From Levilactobacillus namurensis DSM 19117 (GTDB taxonomy: Bacteria; Bacillota; Bacilli; Lactobacillales; Lactobacillaceae), in NCBI RefSeq assembly GCF_001434785.1, contig NZ_AZDT01000008.1, forward strand, positions 1 to 61,784: a stretch of 61,784 bases of DNA. The letters run 5' to 3'. Of the stretch, positions 43,701 to 51,536 are shown in pieces. The first letter of the stretch is position 1; each line of letters starts with the position of its first letter. The position numbers and the translations under genes were made by a program. The notes beneath the pieces were generated by a model. That model was not told the DNA's origin. It saw only the letters and a program-made list of their open reading frames with translations, and made no database searches.

Positions 43701-44400
43701 TAATGATGGCGAGGCCCAAGCCCCTAAGTTGGACGAAAATGGGGTGCCAACGGATGCTAGCTGGGTGGTTTACCAGGATGGGACGCAGTTAACCTTCGCG
43801 GCGGTTCCGAACCCTAAGGTTGCAGGCCAACACGTGGTAAAGACCACGGACCCGGCTAACGACTTAACGCAGACCACGGCCCAGAGCATCACGCCAACCA
43901 GTGAGAATTTAACGTTCGTGGTCACCTACGCTGCGGATGCAACCACCGGTGGCGGTGGTGGCAACGGCAACAATGGTGGCGATAACGGTGGCGGTGACAT
44001 TGATACTGGCGGTAGTGGCAATACCGTGAACCCAGAAGTTCCCGAGATTCCAGATACGGGGAACAACGGCGGTAACGTGGTGGCGCCAGGCGACAATGGC
44101 GACCAAGTAGCGGTTAAGCCCACGAAGAAGCCATCTAAGCCAGGCTTAAGTAATGGTGGTAACGCGGCAATCGCAGCAAACGGTGGCTCCGCGGCCACGG
44201 CTGATTTGGTCAGTCAGGGTGCGCCAGCTCAGCAGCAATCGTTGGGTACGGTGACCCCAGTTGCTCATGAGACGACCGCGCCAGATACCGACAAGTTACC
44301 ACAGACGAGTGATCAGCAAAACAAGGGTGCAGCAGTCATCGGACTGGCACTGTTGGGATCATTGGCTGGTTTGCTGGGGTTGAAGAAGCGGAAAGGGTAA
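40753..44400 (+). CDS. LPxTG-anchored adhesin with LRR head and MucBP-type repeats
   Basis: 1215 residues. The KxYKxGKxW-type signal (HFKMYKSHKGW) leads to a Ser/Thr-rich region up to ~195. IDQWMPNKTLQ at ~202 starts a short leucine-rich head (ISPISQLTKLTSLQLGSNRL, ~300-345), as in the protein at 15808. A MucBP domain (~497-555, VNYVNEQNVPLA) follows, then four repeats of 126 residues each (558-1061), a Gly/Asn linker and LPQTS at 1182-1186 with a membrane helix and KKRKG tail for sortase. It probably binds mucus or host/plant glycans (inference). Codons for 150-490 are much more AT-rich than those for the repeats, so the gene is a mosaic. Confidence 0.88.
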   Translation: MGVMEKKTHFKMYKSHKGWLVAGITATSLAVGLVVGPQAEQTAQASDAAPATESISEGNDVEQGSSATLRSTTESDANSVSQGTPSGTESVTGDSQAETTDQKAPTDATNQDSKTTTSDDHVVNESTSNQNDQSEDSTSVAESSNNQKTNIESTDNLQIDKNAQVSNGFDASKIDSSETNVAKETDTVINTKKSVKPAEETIDQWMPNKTLQKWVLEALNDGPTYSTKPSDVEITSVDQITKDDMKYLINFMAQNFGSTYIDGKTSFSIEGLQYATNLTNLDLLNNWNKDPHYAGDVTDISPISQLTKLTSLQLGSNRLSDISPISNLKSLTDLSVGESRIADFSSINAAQFTKGFNISPQFVENGLAYVPQTGKYILINPVKPPKGMTMTATDINGILRPVITQMYPGSTVAAYYQGGTGTMSADGRTINYQVLKNQIPGGQDYNPFPAAYQHVEKQAYTYYLTTGISFIDSKGNVMNTAVTMATPYVIAATAQPVTVNYVNEQNVPLANSTQLSGLQGEPYEVSAPVIPGYVVTNTDTTVTGNFTDMPQSITFTYKSALVNVTQVTEQIKYQDAQGNQVADSAAQQVTFATITDPNTRVDHVYSKVGADTNMTLDKDGQPDASWTLYLDGSTISLAAVANPEIKGMHVIKTTDPANDLTQTVAQNVTNQSKNLAFVVTYGHDFDTVLNQVKENITYVDQSDQQVAAPVDKAITFATVTDQTNQQSVVYSHVGDAQAPVLDENGTPTDTSWVLYQTGQPIAFEAVVNPTIKGMHVIKTTDSASDLTQTTAQNVTPTSQNLAFVVTYGHDFDTVLNQVKENITYVDQSGQQVATPVDKTITFATVTDQSNQQSVIYSYVGDAQTPGLDENGVPTDANWTVYQAGKPVTFAAVTNPAVKGMHVVKTTDPANDLTQTTAQAVTNASQNLAIVVTYAHDFETTLKHVTENITYVDQNGQQVATPVDKTITFATVTDQSNQKSVIYSNDGEAQAPKLDENGVPTDASWVVYQDGTQLTFAAVPNPKVAGQHVVKTTDPANDLTQTTAQSITPTSENLTFVVTYAADATTGGGGGNGNNGGDNGGGDIDTGGSGNTVNPEVPEIPDTGNNGGNVVAPGDNGDQVAVKPTKKPSKPGLSNGGNAAIAANGGSAATADLVSQGAPAQQQSLGTVTPVAHETTAPDTDKLPQTSDQQNKGAAVIGLALLGSLAGLLGLKKRKG
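42424..43935 (+). repeat. Four tandem 378-bp coding repeats in the adhesin
   Basis: Repeats start near 42424, 42802, 43180 and 43558. Each encodes ENITYVDQ...FATVTD...VIKTTD...DLTQTTAQ. Units 2 and 3 are nearly identical at DNA level over their first 100 bases. The first is the most divergent, consistent with expansion from the C-terminal side. Confidence 0.85.
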
Positions 44401-44421
44401 TGCGATATTGAGTGATTAGAA

Positions 44422-44456
44422 GAGGTGCTGCCTTTGATGAGGCAGCACCTTTTTTA
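44422..44456 (+). terminator. Terminator of the adhesin gene
   Basis: AGGTGCTGCC and GGCAGCACCT form a 10-bp stem followed by six T. Confidence 0.9.
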
Positions 44457-44610
44457 TGCAATGATCTATTGTCAAAGATGGAACGATTTTGGACTTGTTT
44501 TGCACTATGTGAGGGCTTGAATTGCCTTGGCAGTATACTTAATGGTAAACATGGTATTTGCTATTAGTAGTATTATATATTTAATAATTCAAATGTGAGG
44601 TGTAAAACAA

Positions 44611-45780
44611 GTGATACCAAAGTTAGGGTTAAAGACGTTGTTGGAATCAATACAGCAGGATTATTTAGAAGCCAAAAAGAGACCGCTAAAGGATGATCCA
44701 GTCGCTAAAAAGATCCGACATGGCTTGGATGAAGTCGTAGGGTCCGATCTGTTGGGGAATGTGGTCACCACTATGGGGTCAGCAGGTCAGGGACGCTGGG
44801 CTACTGTCCCGTGGATGGGGATTTTTGATCCGGATATGTCTGTATCAGCAAGTCATGGGTTTTACTTAGTTTACTTATTTTCGGAAGATATGGAGCGGGT
44901 TTATTTATCACTGCATCAAGCTTGGACGTTTTACGATAAGACTTACCAGAAAACTGTGCTGAGTGCTGTCCAGCAGGTTTCAGACTATTGGCGGCGGAAT
45001 ATTAAGGCTTCTTCACCGCGAATTTCTGAAAAGCAAATTCAGTTAGTCCCAAAGAAAGAGCGAGTGAATTCTCCTCTACCGCGGGGATATGAGCTGTGTA
45101 ACATTTTAAGCATTAGTTATCAGCGAGGTCAGATACCTGCGGAGAAAGTGTTACGCAGTGATTTAGCGTTAATGATCTTAGCGTTGGAAGAATTGAAAAG
45201 CAAATTACCAATTAAGAATGATGCTGAGGGGAGTATTAGGCAAATCGTGTCGGGAGACGATACTTTAAAGGCAACCGGTGACTATTACTCAGTAACGCCC
45301 AGGCAACCGCGACAACCGCGATTGGTAACGAGTAAGCGAGACTATGCTACTCAGACCAATCAAGACTTAGAAGTCGGACGTTTGGGGGAAAAGCAGGTTG
45401 TGGCTTACGAACAGGCACAGTTGGCTGATTTTCCAGAATTACAACAAAAGGTGACCCAGGTATCTGATACGGTTGGAGACGGCCTAGGGTATGATGTACT
45501 ATCTTTTGATCGCCAGGGACGTGAAAAGCATATTGAGGTTAAGACGACAACTCAGGATGAAAATACGCCTTTCTTTATGTCGGCTAATGAGCGGCAATAT
45601 GCGGAACATCACGCTGAGACTTACGAGCTTTTTCGAGTTTTTAATTTTGATGCTCAAAGACTGACTGGTCATTTCTACATTCTAAAAGGAAGTTTAGAAG
45701 AGCATTGTGATTTTAAGCCAACAAACTATCAAGTTACAGTAAATAAAAATGGACAGGGGAGCGTCAGTTTTCTTCCATGA
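44611..45780 (+). CDS. MrcB-like (DUF3578) and DUF3883 domain protein, candidate restriction enzyme
   Basis: 389 residues from GTG 44611, 8 nt after GAGGTG. Residues ~60-130 show the MrcB N-terminal pattern, in pieces WATVPWMGIFD, then GFYLVYLF, then VYLSLHQAWTFY; this domain recognises modified DNA in McrBC-like systems. Residues ~265-365 match DUF3883, with GYDVLSFDRQG and HIEVKTT giving the D...E-x-K nuclease-like core. Together this suggests a modification-dependent or stand-alone restriction enzyme. No McrC, methylase, ATPase or other defence gene is adjacent. Base use is more AT-rich than that of pepN next door, a sign of transfer. Confidence 0.75.
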   Translation: MIPKLGLKTLLESIQQDYLEAKKRPLKDDPVAKKIRHGLDEVVGSDLLGNVVTTMGSAGQGRWATVPWMGIFDPDMSVSASHGFYLVYLFSEDMERVYLSLHQAWTFYDKTYQKTVLSAVQQVSDYWRRNIKASSPRISEKQIQLVPKKERVNSPLPRGYELCNILSISYQRGQIPAEKVLRSDLALMILALEELKSKLPIKNDAEGSIRQIVSGDDTLKATGDYYSVTPRQPRQPRLVTSKRDYATQTNQDLEVGRLGEKQVVAYEQAQLADFPELQQKVTQVSDTVGDGLGYDVLSFDRQGREKHIEVKTTTQDENTPFFMSANERQYAEHHAETYELFRVFNFDAQRLTGHFYILKGSLEEHCDFKPTNYQVTVNKNGQGSVSFLP

Positions 45781-45882
45781 GACAAAAATGAGAAAATTCA
45801 CCCCACAATACAAGCGTTCCGGTATCGAATAGCGTATAATGGATTTATTCTAATAGTATTTTAACCATATGGAGGGGAATTC

Positions 45883-48417
45883 ATGACTGAAACAAAGCAC
45901 TTTTATCAGACATTCCAACCAACGCACTATAACGTCTTCATCGATATTAACCGCGCAACGAAACAAATTAGCGGGACATCTACCATTACCGGGGATGCCA
46001 AAGAAGCGACGATTTCTGTGCATGAAAAATACATGACGATCTCATCCGTTAAAGCTGACGGTGCCGACGTACCGTTTACGCTGGATGATAAAGCCGAAGG
46101 GATTCACATCGACTTGGGCCATACCGGCAAGACCACCGTTGAGATTGCCTACGCGGCACCCTTGACCGACAGCATGATGGGCATTTACCCGTCCTACTAC
46201 GAAGTCGATGGGGTCAAGAAGCAAATCATCGGGACCCAATTCGAAACGACGGCAGCCCGGCAAGCCTTCCCATGTGTCGACGAACCGGAAGCCAAAGCCA
46301 CCTTTGACCTGGCCATCAAGTACGACGAACAACCTGGTGAAACGATTTTGAGCAACATGCCCGAAATCAAGACTGAAAACGGCGTGCACTACTTCGATAC
46401 CACCAAGAAGATGTCATCTTACCTGATTGCCTTTGCCTTCGGGGACTTACAAAAGAAGTTGACCACCACTAAGAGCGGTGTTCAGGTCGGTGTATTCGCC
46501 ACTAAGGCCCACCAACCTAAGGAACTCGACTTCGCGCTGGACATTGCCAAGCGCTCCATCGAATTCTACGAAGACTTCTACCAGACGCCTTACCCACTCC
46601 CACACTCCTGGCAACTGGCACTGCCAGACTTCTCTGCCGGTGCGATGGAGAACTGGGGCTTGGTCACTTATCGGGAAGCATACTTACTCCTGGATGAGGA
46701 CAACACGGCCCTAGACATGAAGCAACGGGTCGCTACGGTCATCGCCCACGAACTGGCACACCAATGGTTCGGGGACTTAGTCACCATGAAGTGGTGGGAC
46801 GACCTCTGGTTGAACGAAAGTTTCGCCAATATGATGGAATACGTGGCCATCGACGCTATCGAACCCGATTGGCACATCTGGGAGACCTTCCAGTCCTCTG
46901 ACGTCCCAATGGCGTTACAACGGGACGCTACGGACGGTGTTCAATCCGTTCACGTTCAAGTTGAAGATCCGGCCGAAATCGATGCCATCTTCGACAGCGC
47001 CATCGTTTACGCCAAGGGTGCGCGGATGTTAGTCATGGCCCGGGCCTTAGTTGGCGATGACGCCTTACGTCAAGGGCTGAAGGCCTACTTCGAAGCCCAC
47101 CAGTACAACAACGCTAAGGGGGCCGACCTATGGGCTGCCTTGGGTGAAGCCTCTGGTAAGGACGTGGGGACCATCATGAATTCCTGGTTGGAACAACCAG
47201 GGTATCCCGTGGTTTCCGCCAGCGTGGTTGATGGCCAGCTGACGTTGACGCAAAAGCAATTCTTCGTGGGTGAAGGTCAGGACCAAGGTCGTCTCTGGCA
47301 GATTCCGTTGAACAGCAACTACGATGCCGCTCCCGCCATCTTCAAGGACACGACGGTTACCTTAGGAGACTACGCTACCTTACGGCAAGCAGCGGGCGAA
47401 CCATTCCGCGTGAACGTGGGGAACAACTCGCACTTTATCGTGAAGTACGACCAAACACTGTTGAACGACATTCTCGACCATGTGGATGACTTGGATCCAA
47501 TCAGTCAGTTACAGCTGTTACAAGACCTTCGCTTATTAGCCGATGGTCGGCAGATCAGTTACGCTGACGTGGTGCCATTGTTACCACGCTTTGCCAACAG
47601 CCACTCCACGCTGGTTGCCGTGGCCCTTTACCGGATTGCGGGGAACTTACGGAAGTTCGTGACGCCAGATTCCGCTGAGGAAAAGACGTTGCGGGCCTTC
47701 TACGACCAATTGAGTGCGGCTCAAGTGACCCGGTTAGGCTGGACCGCCCAAGCTGGCGAGTCCATGGACGACACCTTGACCCGGCCGTACATCCTGAGTG
47801 CGGCACTCTACGCACAAAATGCGCAGGCTATGGCCGACGCTCACCAGTTGTTTGAAGCGAACCAGGCGAACTTAGCTGGTCTGTCCGCCGACGTCCGGGT
47901 CTTCGTTTTACGGAACGAAGTCAAGAACTACGGGAGTGCGGACTTGTTCAACCGCCTGTTGGACGCTTACCGGCAATCCGCCGATGCCAGCTACAAGGCG
48001 GACATCGCGGCAGCCGTTACCAGCACCACGGACAGTACTTTGATTGCTAAGCTGATCGAAGCCTTCGAAGATGCGGACACGGTTAAGCCCCAAGACTTAC
48101 GGGCTTGGTACCGCGGCGTCTTGAGCAACGATGCTGGGGAACAAGCGGCCTGGGATTGGTTACGGAACGACTGGGACTGGCTGGAAAAGACGGTTGGTGG
48201 CGACATGGAATTCACCACCTACATTACGGTCACGACCGGTGTCTTCCATACGCCAGAACGCTTTGCTGAATTCAAGGCCTTCTTCGAGCCAAAGATCAAC
48301 ACGCCAGGTTTGACGCGTGAAATCAAGATGGACACCAAGGTGATCGACAGCCGGGTAGCCCTGATTGAAGCTGAAAAGGACGCCGTGAACGCAGCGGTGG
48401 CAAAAGTCACGAAGTAG
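45883..48417 (+). CDS. pepN: Aminopeptidase N (lysyl aminopeptidase)
   Basis: Zinc M1 aminopeptidase that removes N-terminal residues from peptides in the cytoplasm. 844 residues, usual length. The substrate-binding GAMENWGLVTYRE is near residue 255, and the zinc site HELAHQWFGDLVTMKWWDDLWLNES falls near 290, given here as HELAHQWFGD followed by NESFAN. ATG 45883 follows GGAGGGG. It completes the breakdown of peptides brought in by Opp. A TATAAT at 45835-45840 is the likely -10 box. Confidence 0.95.
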   Translation: MTETKHFYQTFQPTHYNVFIDINRATKQISGTSTITGDAKEATISVHEKYMTISSVKADGADVPFTLDDKAEGIHIDLGHTGKTTVEIAYAAPLTDSMMGIYPSYYEVDGVKKQIIGTQFETTAARQAFPCVDEPEAKATFDLAIKYDEQPGETILSNMPEIKTENGVHYFDTTKKMSSYLIAFAFGDLQKKLTTTKSGVQVGVFATKAHQPKELDFALDIAKRSIEFYEDFYQTPYPLPHSWQLALPDFSAGAMENWGLVTYREAYLLLDEDNTALDMKQRVATVIAHELAHQWFGDLVTMKWWDDLWLNESFANMMEYVAIDAIEPDWHIWETFQSSDVPMALQRDATDGVQSVHVQVEDPAEIDAIFDSAIVYAKGARMLVMARALVGDDALRQGLKAYFEAHQYNNAKGADLWAALGEASGKDVGTIMNSWLEQPGYPVVSASVVDGQLTLTQKQFFVGEGQDQGRLWQIPLNSNYDAAPAIFKDTTVTLGDYATLRQAAGEPFRVNVGNNSHFIVKYDQTLLNDILDHVDDLDPISQLQLLQDLRLLADGRQISYADVVPLLPRFANSHSTLVAVALYRIAGNLRKFVTPDSAEEKTLRAFYDQLSAAQVTRLGWTAQAGESMDDTLTRPYILSAALYAQNAQAMADAHQLFEANQANLAGLSADVRVFVLRNEVKNYGSADLFNRLLDAYRQSADASYKADIAAAVTSTTDSTLIAKLIEAFEDADTVKPQDLRAWYRGVLSNDAGEQAAWDWLRNDWDWLEKTVGGDMEFTTYITVTTGVFHTPERFAEFKAFFEPKINTPGLTREIKMDTKVIDSRVALIEAEKDAVNAAVAKVTK

Positions 48418-48434
48418 ATTAAATGGATTTAACG

Positions 48435-48467
48435 AAACGTGTGCCTTTAAGGGTGCACGTTTTTTTG
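48435..48467 (+). terminator. Terminator of pepN
   Basis: AACGTG and CACGTT with inner GCC/GGG pairing, followed by seven T. Confidence 0.75.
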
Positions 48468-48553
48468 TCATTTTTTACCGGTCAGGGGTTGCCTTAGACT
48501 CGCTCTAAGCTCGTACACTACGACTTGTACCTTAATTTAAAGGAGATCTTGAA

Positions 48554-49060
48554 ATGAGCAAAGTAGTTGCGATTATGACCAACGATGTTGAAGATATCGA
48601 ATACACGTCCCCCCACGACGCTATCGTGGGTGCCGGCCACACGGTCGACTTGGTGGAAGATACGGCGAACAAGTCCCTGCTGGGTAAGCACGGGACTAAG
48701 TACACCACCGACAAGGGGATTGACGACGTTTCGGCGGACGATTATGACGCCCTGTTGATTCCTGGTGGCTTCTCACCGGATCAGCTGCGGGCCGATGACC
48801 GGTACGTAAACCTGGTCAAGACCTTCCTGCTGGCTGACAAGCCAGTCTTCGCCATTTGCCACGGCCCACAATTGTTTATTCAAACGGGCTTGGTCAAGGG
48901 ACGGACGTTGACCGCCTACACCACGGTGCGGCCAGACCTGTACTACGCAGGGGGCATCGTCAAGGATCAGTCTGTCGTGGTTGACCGGCACCTGGTGACT
49001 AGCCGGACGCCTGATGACTTGGACGACTTCAACCATGAGATCTTGGCCCAATTGGCTTAA
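48554..49060 (+). CDS. DJ-1/PfpI family protein
   Basis: 168 residues. The nucleophile elbow is AICHGPQL with Cys near residue 98 and the following His, and the glutamate is in the first strand-loop (NDVEDIEY). Members are called intracellular proteases, deglycases or chaperones acting on stressed proteins; the true activity of this one is unknown. An AGGAG site is 8 nt before the ATG. It is monocistronic and convergent with the MerR gene. Confidence 0.85.
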   Translation: MSKVVAIMTNDVEDIEYTSPHDAIVGAGHTVDLVEDTANKSLLGKHGTKYTTDKGIDDVSADDYDALLIPGGFSPDQLRADDRYVNLVKTFLLADKPVFAICHGPQLFIQTGLVKGRTLTAYTTVRPDLYYAGGIVKDQSVVVDRHLVTSRTPDDLDDFNHEILAQLA

Positions 49061-49072
49061 TTGAAGATTATA

Positions 49073-49105
49073 AAAAACGCCGGAGCATTATGCTTCGGCG
49101 TTTTT
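49073..49105. terminator. Terminator shared by convergent genes
   Basis: AAAAACGCCGGAGCA and TGCTTCGGCGTTTTT pair with one wobble. It overlaps the last codons of the MerR gene and serves the DJ-1 gene. Confidence 0.8.
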
Positions 49106-49483
49106 GGCAACATAGGGTGTTGGAGCGCAGGTCGTCATATCGGTTAAACGCTCACCATCGAGGGTGGCGTGGCGTTTCGTTTCTAGGCAGGCTTCCGTGT
49201 GACGCAGATCGTCGATTTGTGCTTCCAAACGGTGCTTCGCCGCGTCTAACAGGTCGAGGTAACCGGCCTGGGTCAGGTCACCAGTGATGATCTGATTGAT
49301 TTCTTTAAGCGAAAGTCCCGCTTGCCGGTAGCATTGAATCCAGCGTAGCCGGTTGAGGGCGTCCTGGTCGAATTCTCGGACGCCATTGGCATTGCGGGGA
49401 ATGGTGAGGAGTCCCTTCTTTTCGTAAAAACGAATCGTGTAGGCACTGACGCCCGATGCGGTTGCGGCGGCTTTGATTTGCAT
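49088..49483 (-). CDS. MerR family transcriptional regulator
   Basis: 131 residues. The winged helix-turn-helix is at the N-terminus (IKAAATASGVSAYTIRFYEKKGLL, residues 3-26, split here for reading) with REFDQDALNRLRWI after it, then a dimer coiled coil to ~110. The C-terminus has a single cysteine (TTCAPT), not a metal-binding cluster. The AGGAGG site is well placed. A CTTATAAG palindrome at 49517-49524 may be its operator. The target is unknown; the neighbouring DJ-1 gene is one possibility. Confidence 0.85.
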   Translation of the reverse strand: MQIKAAATASGVSAYTIRFYEKKGLLTIPRNANGVREFDQDALNRLRWIQCYRQAGLSLKEINQIITGDLTQAGYLDLLDAAKHRLEAQIDDLRHTEACLETKRHATLDGERLTDMTTCAPTPYVAKNAEA

Positions 49484-49658
49484 GAAATGACCTCCTAACT
49501 TGACTGGTCGATACAGCTTATAAGTTTACGTTAATTGACGGCGAAAAGTCAACGGCCGCGGGTGGTTGCGGGTATGTCTAAATTTATAAGTAGTTTGAGT
49601 TGGTGGTACCGGATGGGTTTGCTAAACTAAAAGCAATCACAGATTAGGGGATGACATC

Positions 49659-50144
49659 TTGCGGGAACGATTGCGACAGATTGGCAGCCAAGAACGGCAC
49701 ACGTATCGGGGAACCTTCGTCCGTTGTGGGTATAAGTGTTACGGGGAGCACTATCACCCAACCTTGTTGTTAAAGGATATTCGGGACGCCACCCATCAAA
49801 TCGTCACGGATCACCTCTGGTTCAATTACACGCTGGGCTTTTTACGGTTAGGGGAACTGCTTAAAGGCGATGAAGTCAACTTTATGTCCCGCGTGGCCAC
49901 TTACGAAAAGGGACTTTGGATGCAGCGGCAACAGGACGTACATCTGTGTCGGCCGACCCGGGTCCAGCGGGTGGTCCCGAACGTGGAGCGGGCGATTTTG
50001 CCAGTGGATAACCATCCAGCGTTAATCGGGTATATCATGTGTGCCAACGAGACCTTTTACAAGACTAATGGGCGGCCGTTCGTGTCCTTTTACGTGCAGG
50101 CCTTCCATCAATGGCAACGTCAGAAATTGGTGGGGCAAGTCTGA
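49659..50144 (+). CDS. Conserved-looking protein of unknown function
   Basis: 161 residues from TTG 49659, preceded by AGGGGATG. I do not recognise the family. It has no signal peptide or membrane helix. It is rich in Arg, His, Tyr and Cys, with RCGYKCYGEHYHPTLLLKDI near residues 22-41 giving two Cys and three His close together, a possible metal site. A basic mid-section and a QWQRQK tail suggest nucleic acid binding. It lies just before a broken phosphatase gene in the same direction. Confidence 0.55.
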   Translation: MRERLRQIGSQERHTYRGTFVRCGYKCYGEHYHPTLLLKDIRDATHQIVTDHLWFNYTLGFLRLGELLKGDEVNFMSRVATYEKGLWMQRQQDVHLCRPTRVQRVVPNVERAILPVDNHPALIGYIMCANETFYKTNGRPFVSFYVQAFHQWQRQKLVGQV

Positions 50145-50206
50145 GGGGACTAGACGTCACCGCTAGGAGTATGGTAGGTTGAAGGCAACGAAAGGGGGAG
50201 TGGTTG

Positions 50207-51043
50207 ATGAGTCGGTGGTTAAAAGTGAGTTTGTTGCTAGTCTTGAGCCTGTTACTGGGGTTTGGCGGGTGTGCCGCCGAACAGACTGCCCCTCCCGCAC
50301 CCAAGCCCACGGTGAATCGGGCCTTGTACGGCCAACACGTCACCTTGACCGGGACTAGTAATACCCAGGACCTGGGCGGGATTCGGACTAAGACCGGGCA
50401 AACCCTGAGGGCTCATCGGTTGATTCGGTCGGATCAGTTGTCAGATCTGACCCAGGCAGACGGACGCCGGCTGACCCAAAAGTATCAGGTCCGGGCCATT
50501 GCGGACTTGCGGTCGACGGCCGAGATTAAAGACAACCCGGATGTGCACGTCCCGCACGTTACCTACCATCAAGATAGCGTGGTGACGGACAATTATAATG
50601 TGCGAACGACGCAACAATTTTACCAAGGATTAGTGACCGATCGGGTGGCCTTACGGGGCTACTCGGCGTTCTTTGACCAATTGTTACAGCGCAAGACCGG
50701 GGCGACCGTCTTCCACTGCACTTATGGCAAGGACCGTACCGGTGTTGGTGCGGTGCTGGTCCTCTCGGCCTTGGGGGTTAGCCGGAAGACCATCCTGCAG
50801 AACTACCTGTATTCAAACTAGAACTTAGCGCAAGATGTCCATATTCAATTCAAGGGACAAGCTAACTTTGCCGGAAAATCCCGGCGACGGGTCCACCATA
50901 TCCGGCGCGTCAAGCGGGCCAACCTGGAAGCTGTGTACCAACAAATCAATGCGCGGTATGGCTCCATGGCCAACTTTTTGCGGCGTCTGGGACTCACCCC
51001 GGTCAAGCAAAAGCAGTTGCAACGACTGTATTTAACCCAATAG
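50207..51043 (+). pseudogene. Tyrosine phosphatase lipoprotein broken by an in-frame TAG
   Basis: ATG 50207 follows AAAGGGGGAG. A lipoprotein-like signal (LLLGFGGCAAE) leads to a tyrosine phosphatase of the secreted LipA/DSP type: TQDLGGIRTKTGQTLRAHRLIRSDQL near 55 and catalytic HCTYGKDRTG near 170 (C-x5-R). The frame stops at TAG 50819-50821 right after NYLYSN. It is then open again in the same frame to TAG 51041-51043, reading NLAQDVHIQFK...KQLQRLYLTQ, a natural C-terminus. The catalytic residues are in the 5' part, so the shortened 204-residue product might keep activity. Confidence 0.7.
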
Positions 51044-51047
51044 CGAG

Positions 51048-51082
51048 AAACTACCGGTCGCCCCTCAGGGGGTGGCCGGTTT
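51048..51082 (+). terminator. Terminator after the phosphatase gene
   Basis: ACCGG.CGCCCC and GGGG..GCCGGT stem. It sits after the second TAG, not the first, which supports the longer original gene. Confidence 0.7.
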
Positions 51083-51262
51083 AATCATCTGCGATGTAAG
51101 GGGAGAGCTTGTGTTGTTTAGCACAAAAAATTTACGGGTCACTGAGGGGGTGGACATGGTTGATGAAAATTTACATTTTCTGTATAAAAGGGGATTCTTG
51201 GAAACAAAACGATTATATTTATACAAGTTCGTGTAAATAGGTGAACGACAGCCACGTCTAAG
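51083..51262. other. Gene-free part of the permease upstream region
   Basis: AT-rich, no coding frame. I see no element besides the cre-like sites that begin at 51263. Confidence 0.4.
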
Positions 51263-51425
51263 GCGCTTACGCGAAAAACTTTCACAATAGAAATTGCATA
51301 TACAGGTTTGCAATTTGTATATTTTCTGGCATAATAGCAGACGAGGACCCAATGCGTTGGGTTTATTTTGAACGTTAGTATGTAAGCGCTTTATAAAATC
51401 AATTAACTTTTTAAGCGCTTGTGAA
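51263..51425 (+). promoter_or_regulatory. Permease promoter with three cre-like sites
   Basis: TTGCAA (51308-51313) and CATAAT (51330-51335) are 16 bp apart. TGTAAGCGCTTTAT at 51381 resembles a CcpA cre box. AAGCGCTTGTG at 51413 and GGCGCTTACGC at 51262 carry the same GTAAGCGC core. Carbon-catabolite repression of the permease is inferred. Confidence 0.5.
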
Positions 51426-51536
51426 TTTATTCTGAGAAAGTCCCGTTAGTCTTTCACCGGAATTTTAGCGATGAAACTCACGGGAAATTGACCATTGACG
51501 CCCTTGATTTGAGTCTGAGAACACGAAAGGAAATCC

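Noticed and set aside
42424-43935. CRISPR-like or satellite repeat array
   Set aside because: The 378-bp periodicity is coding, in frame and part of the adhesin.
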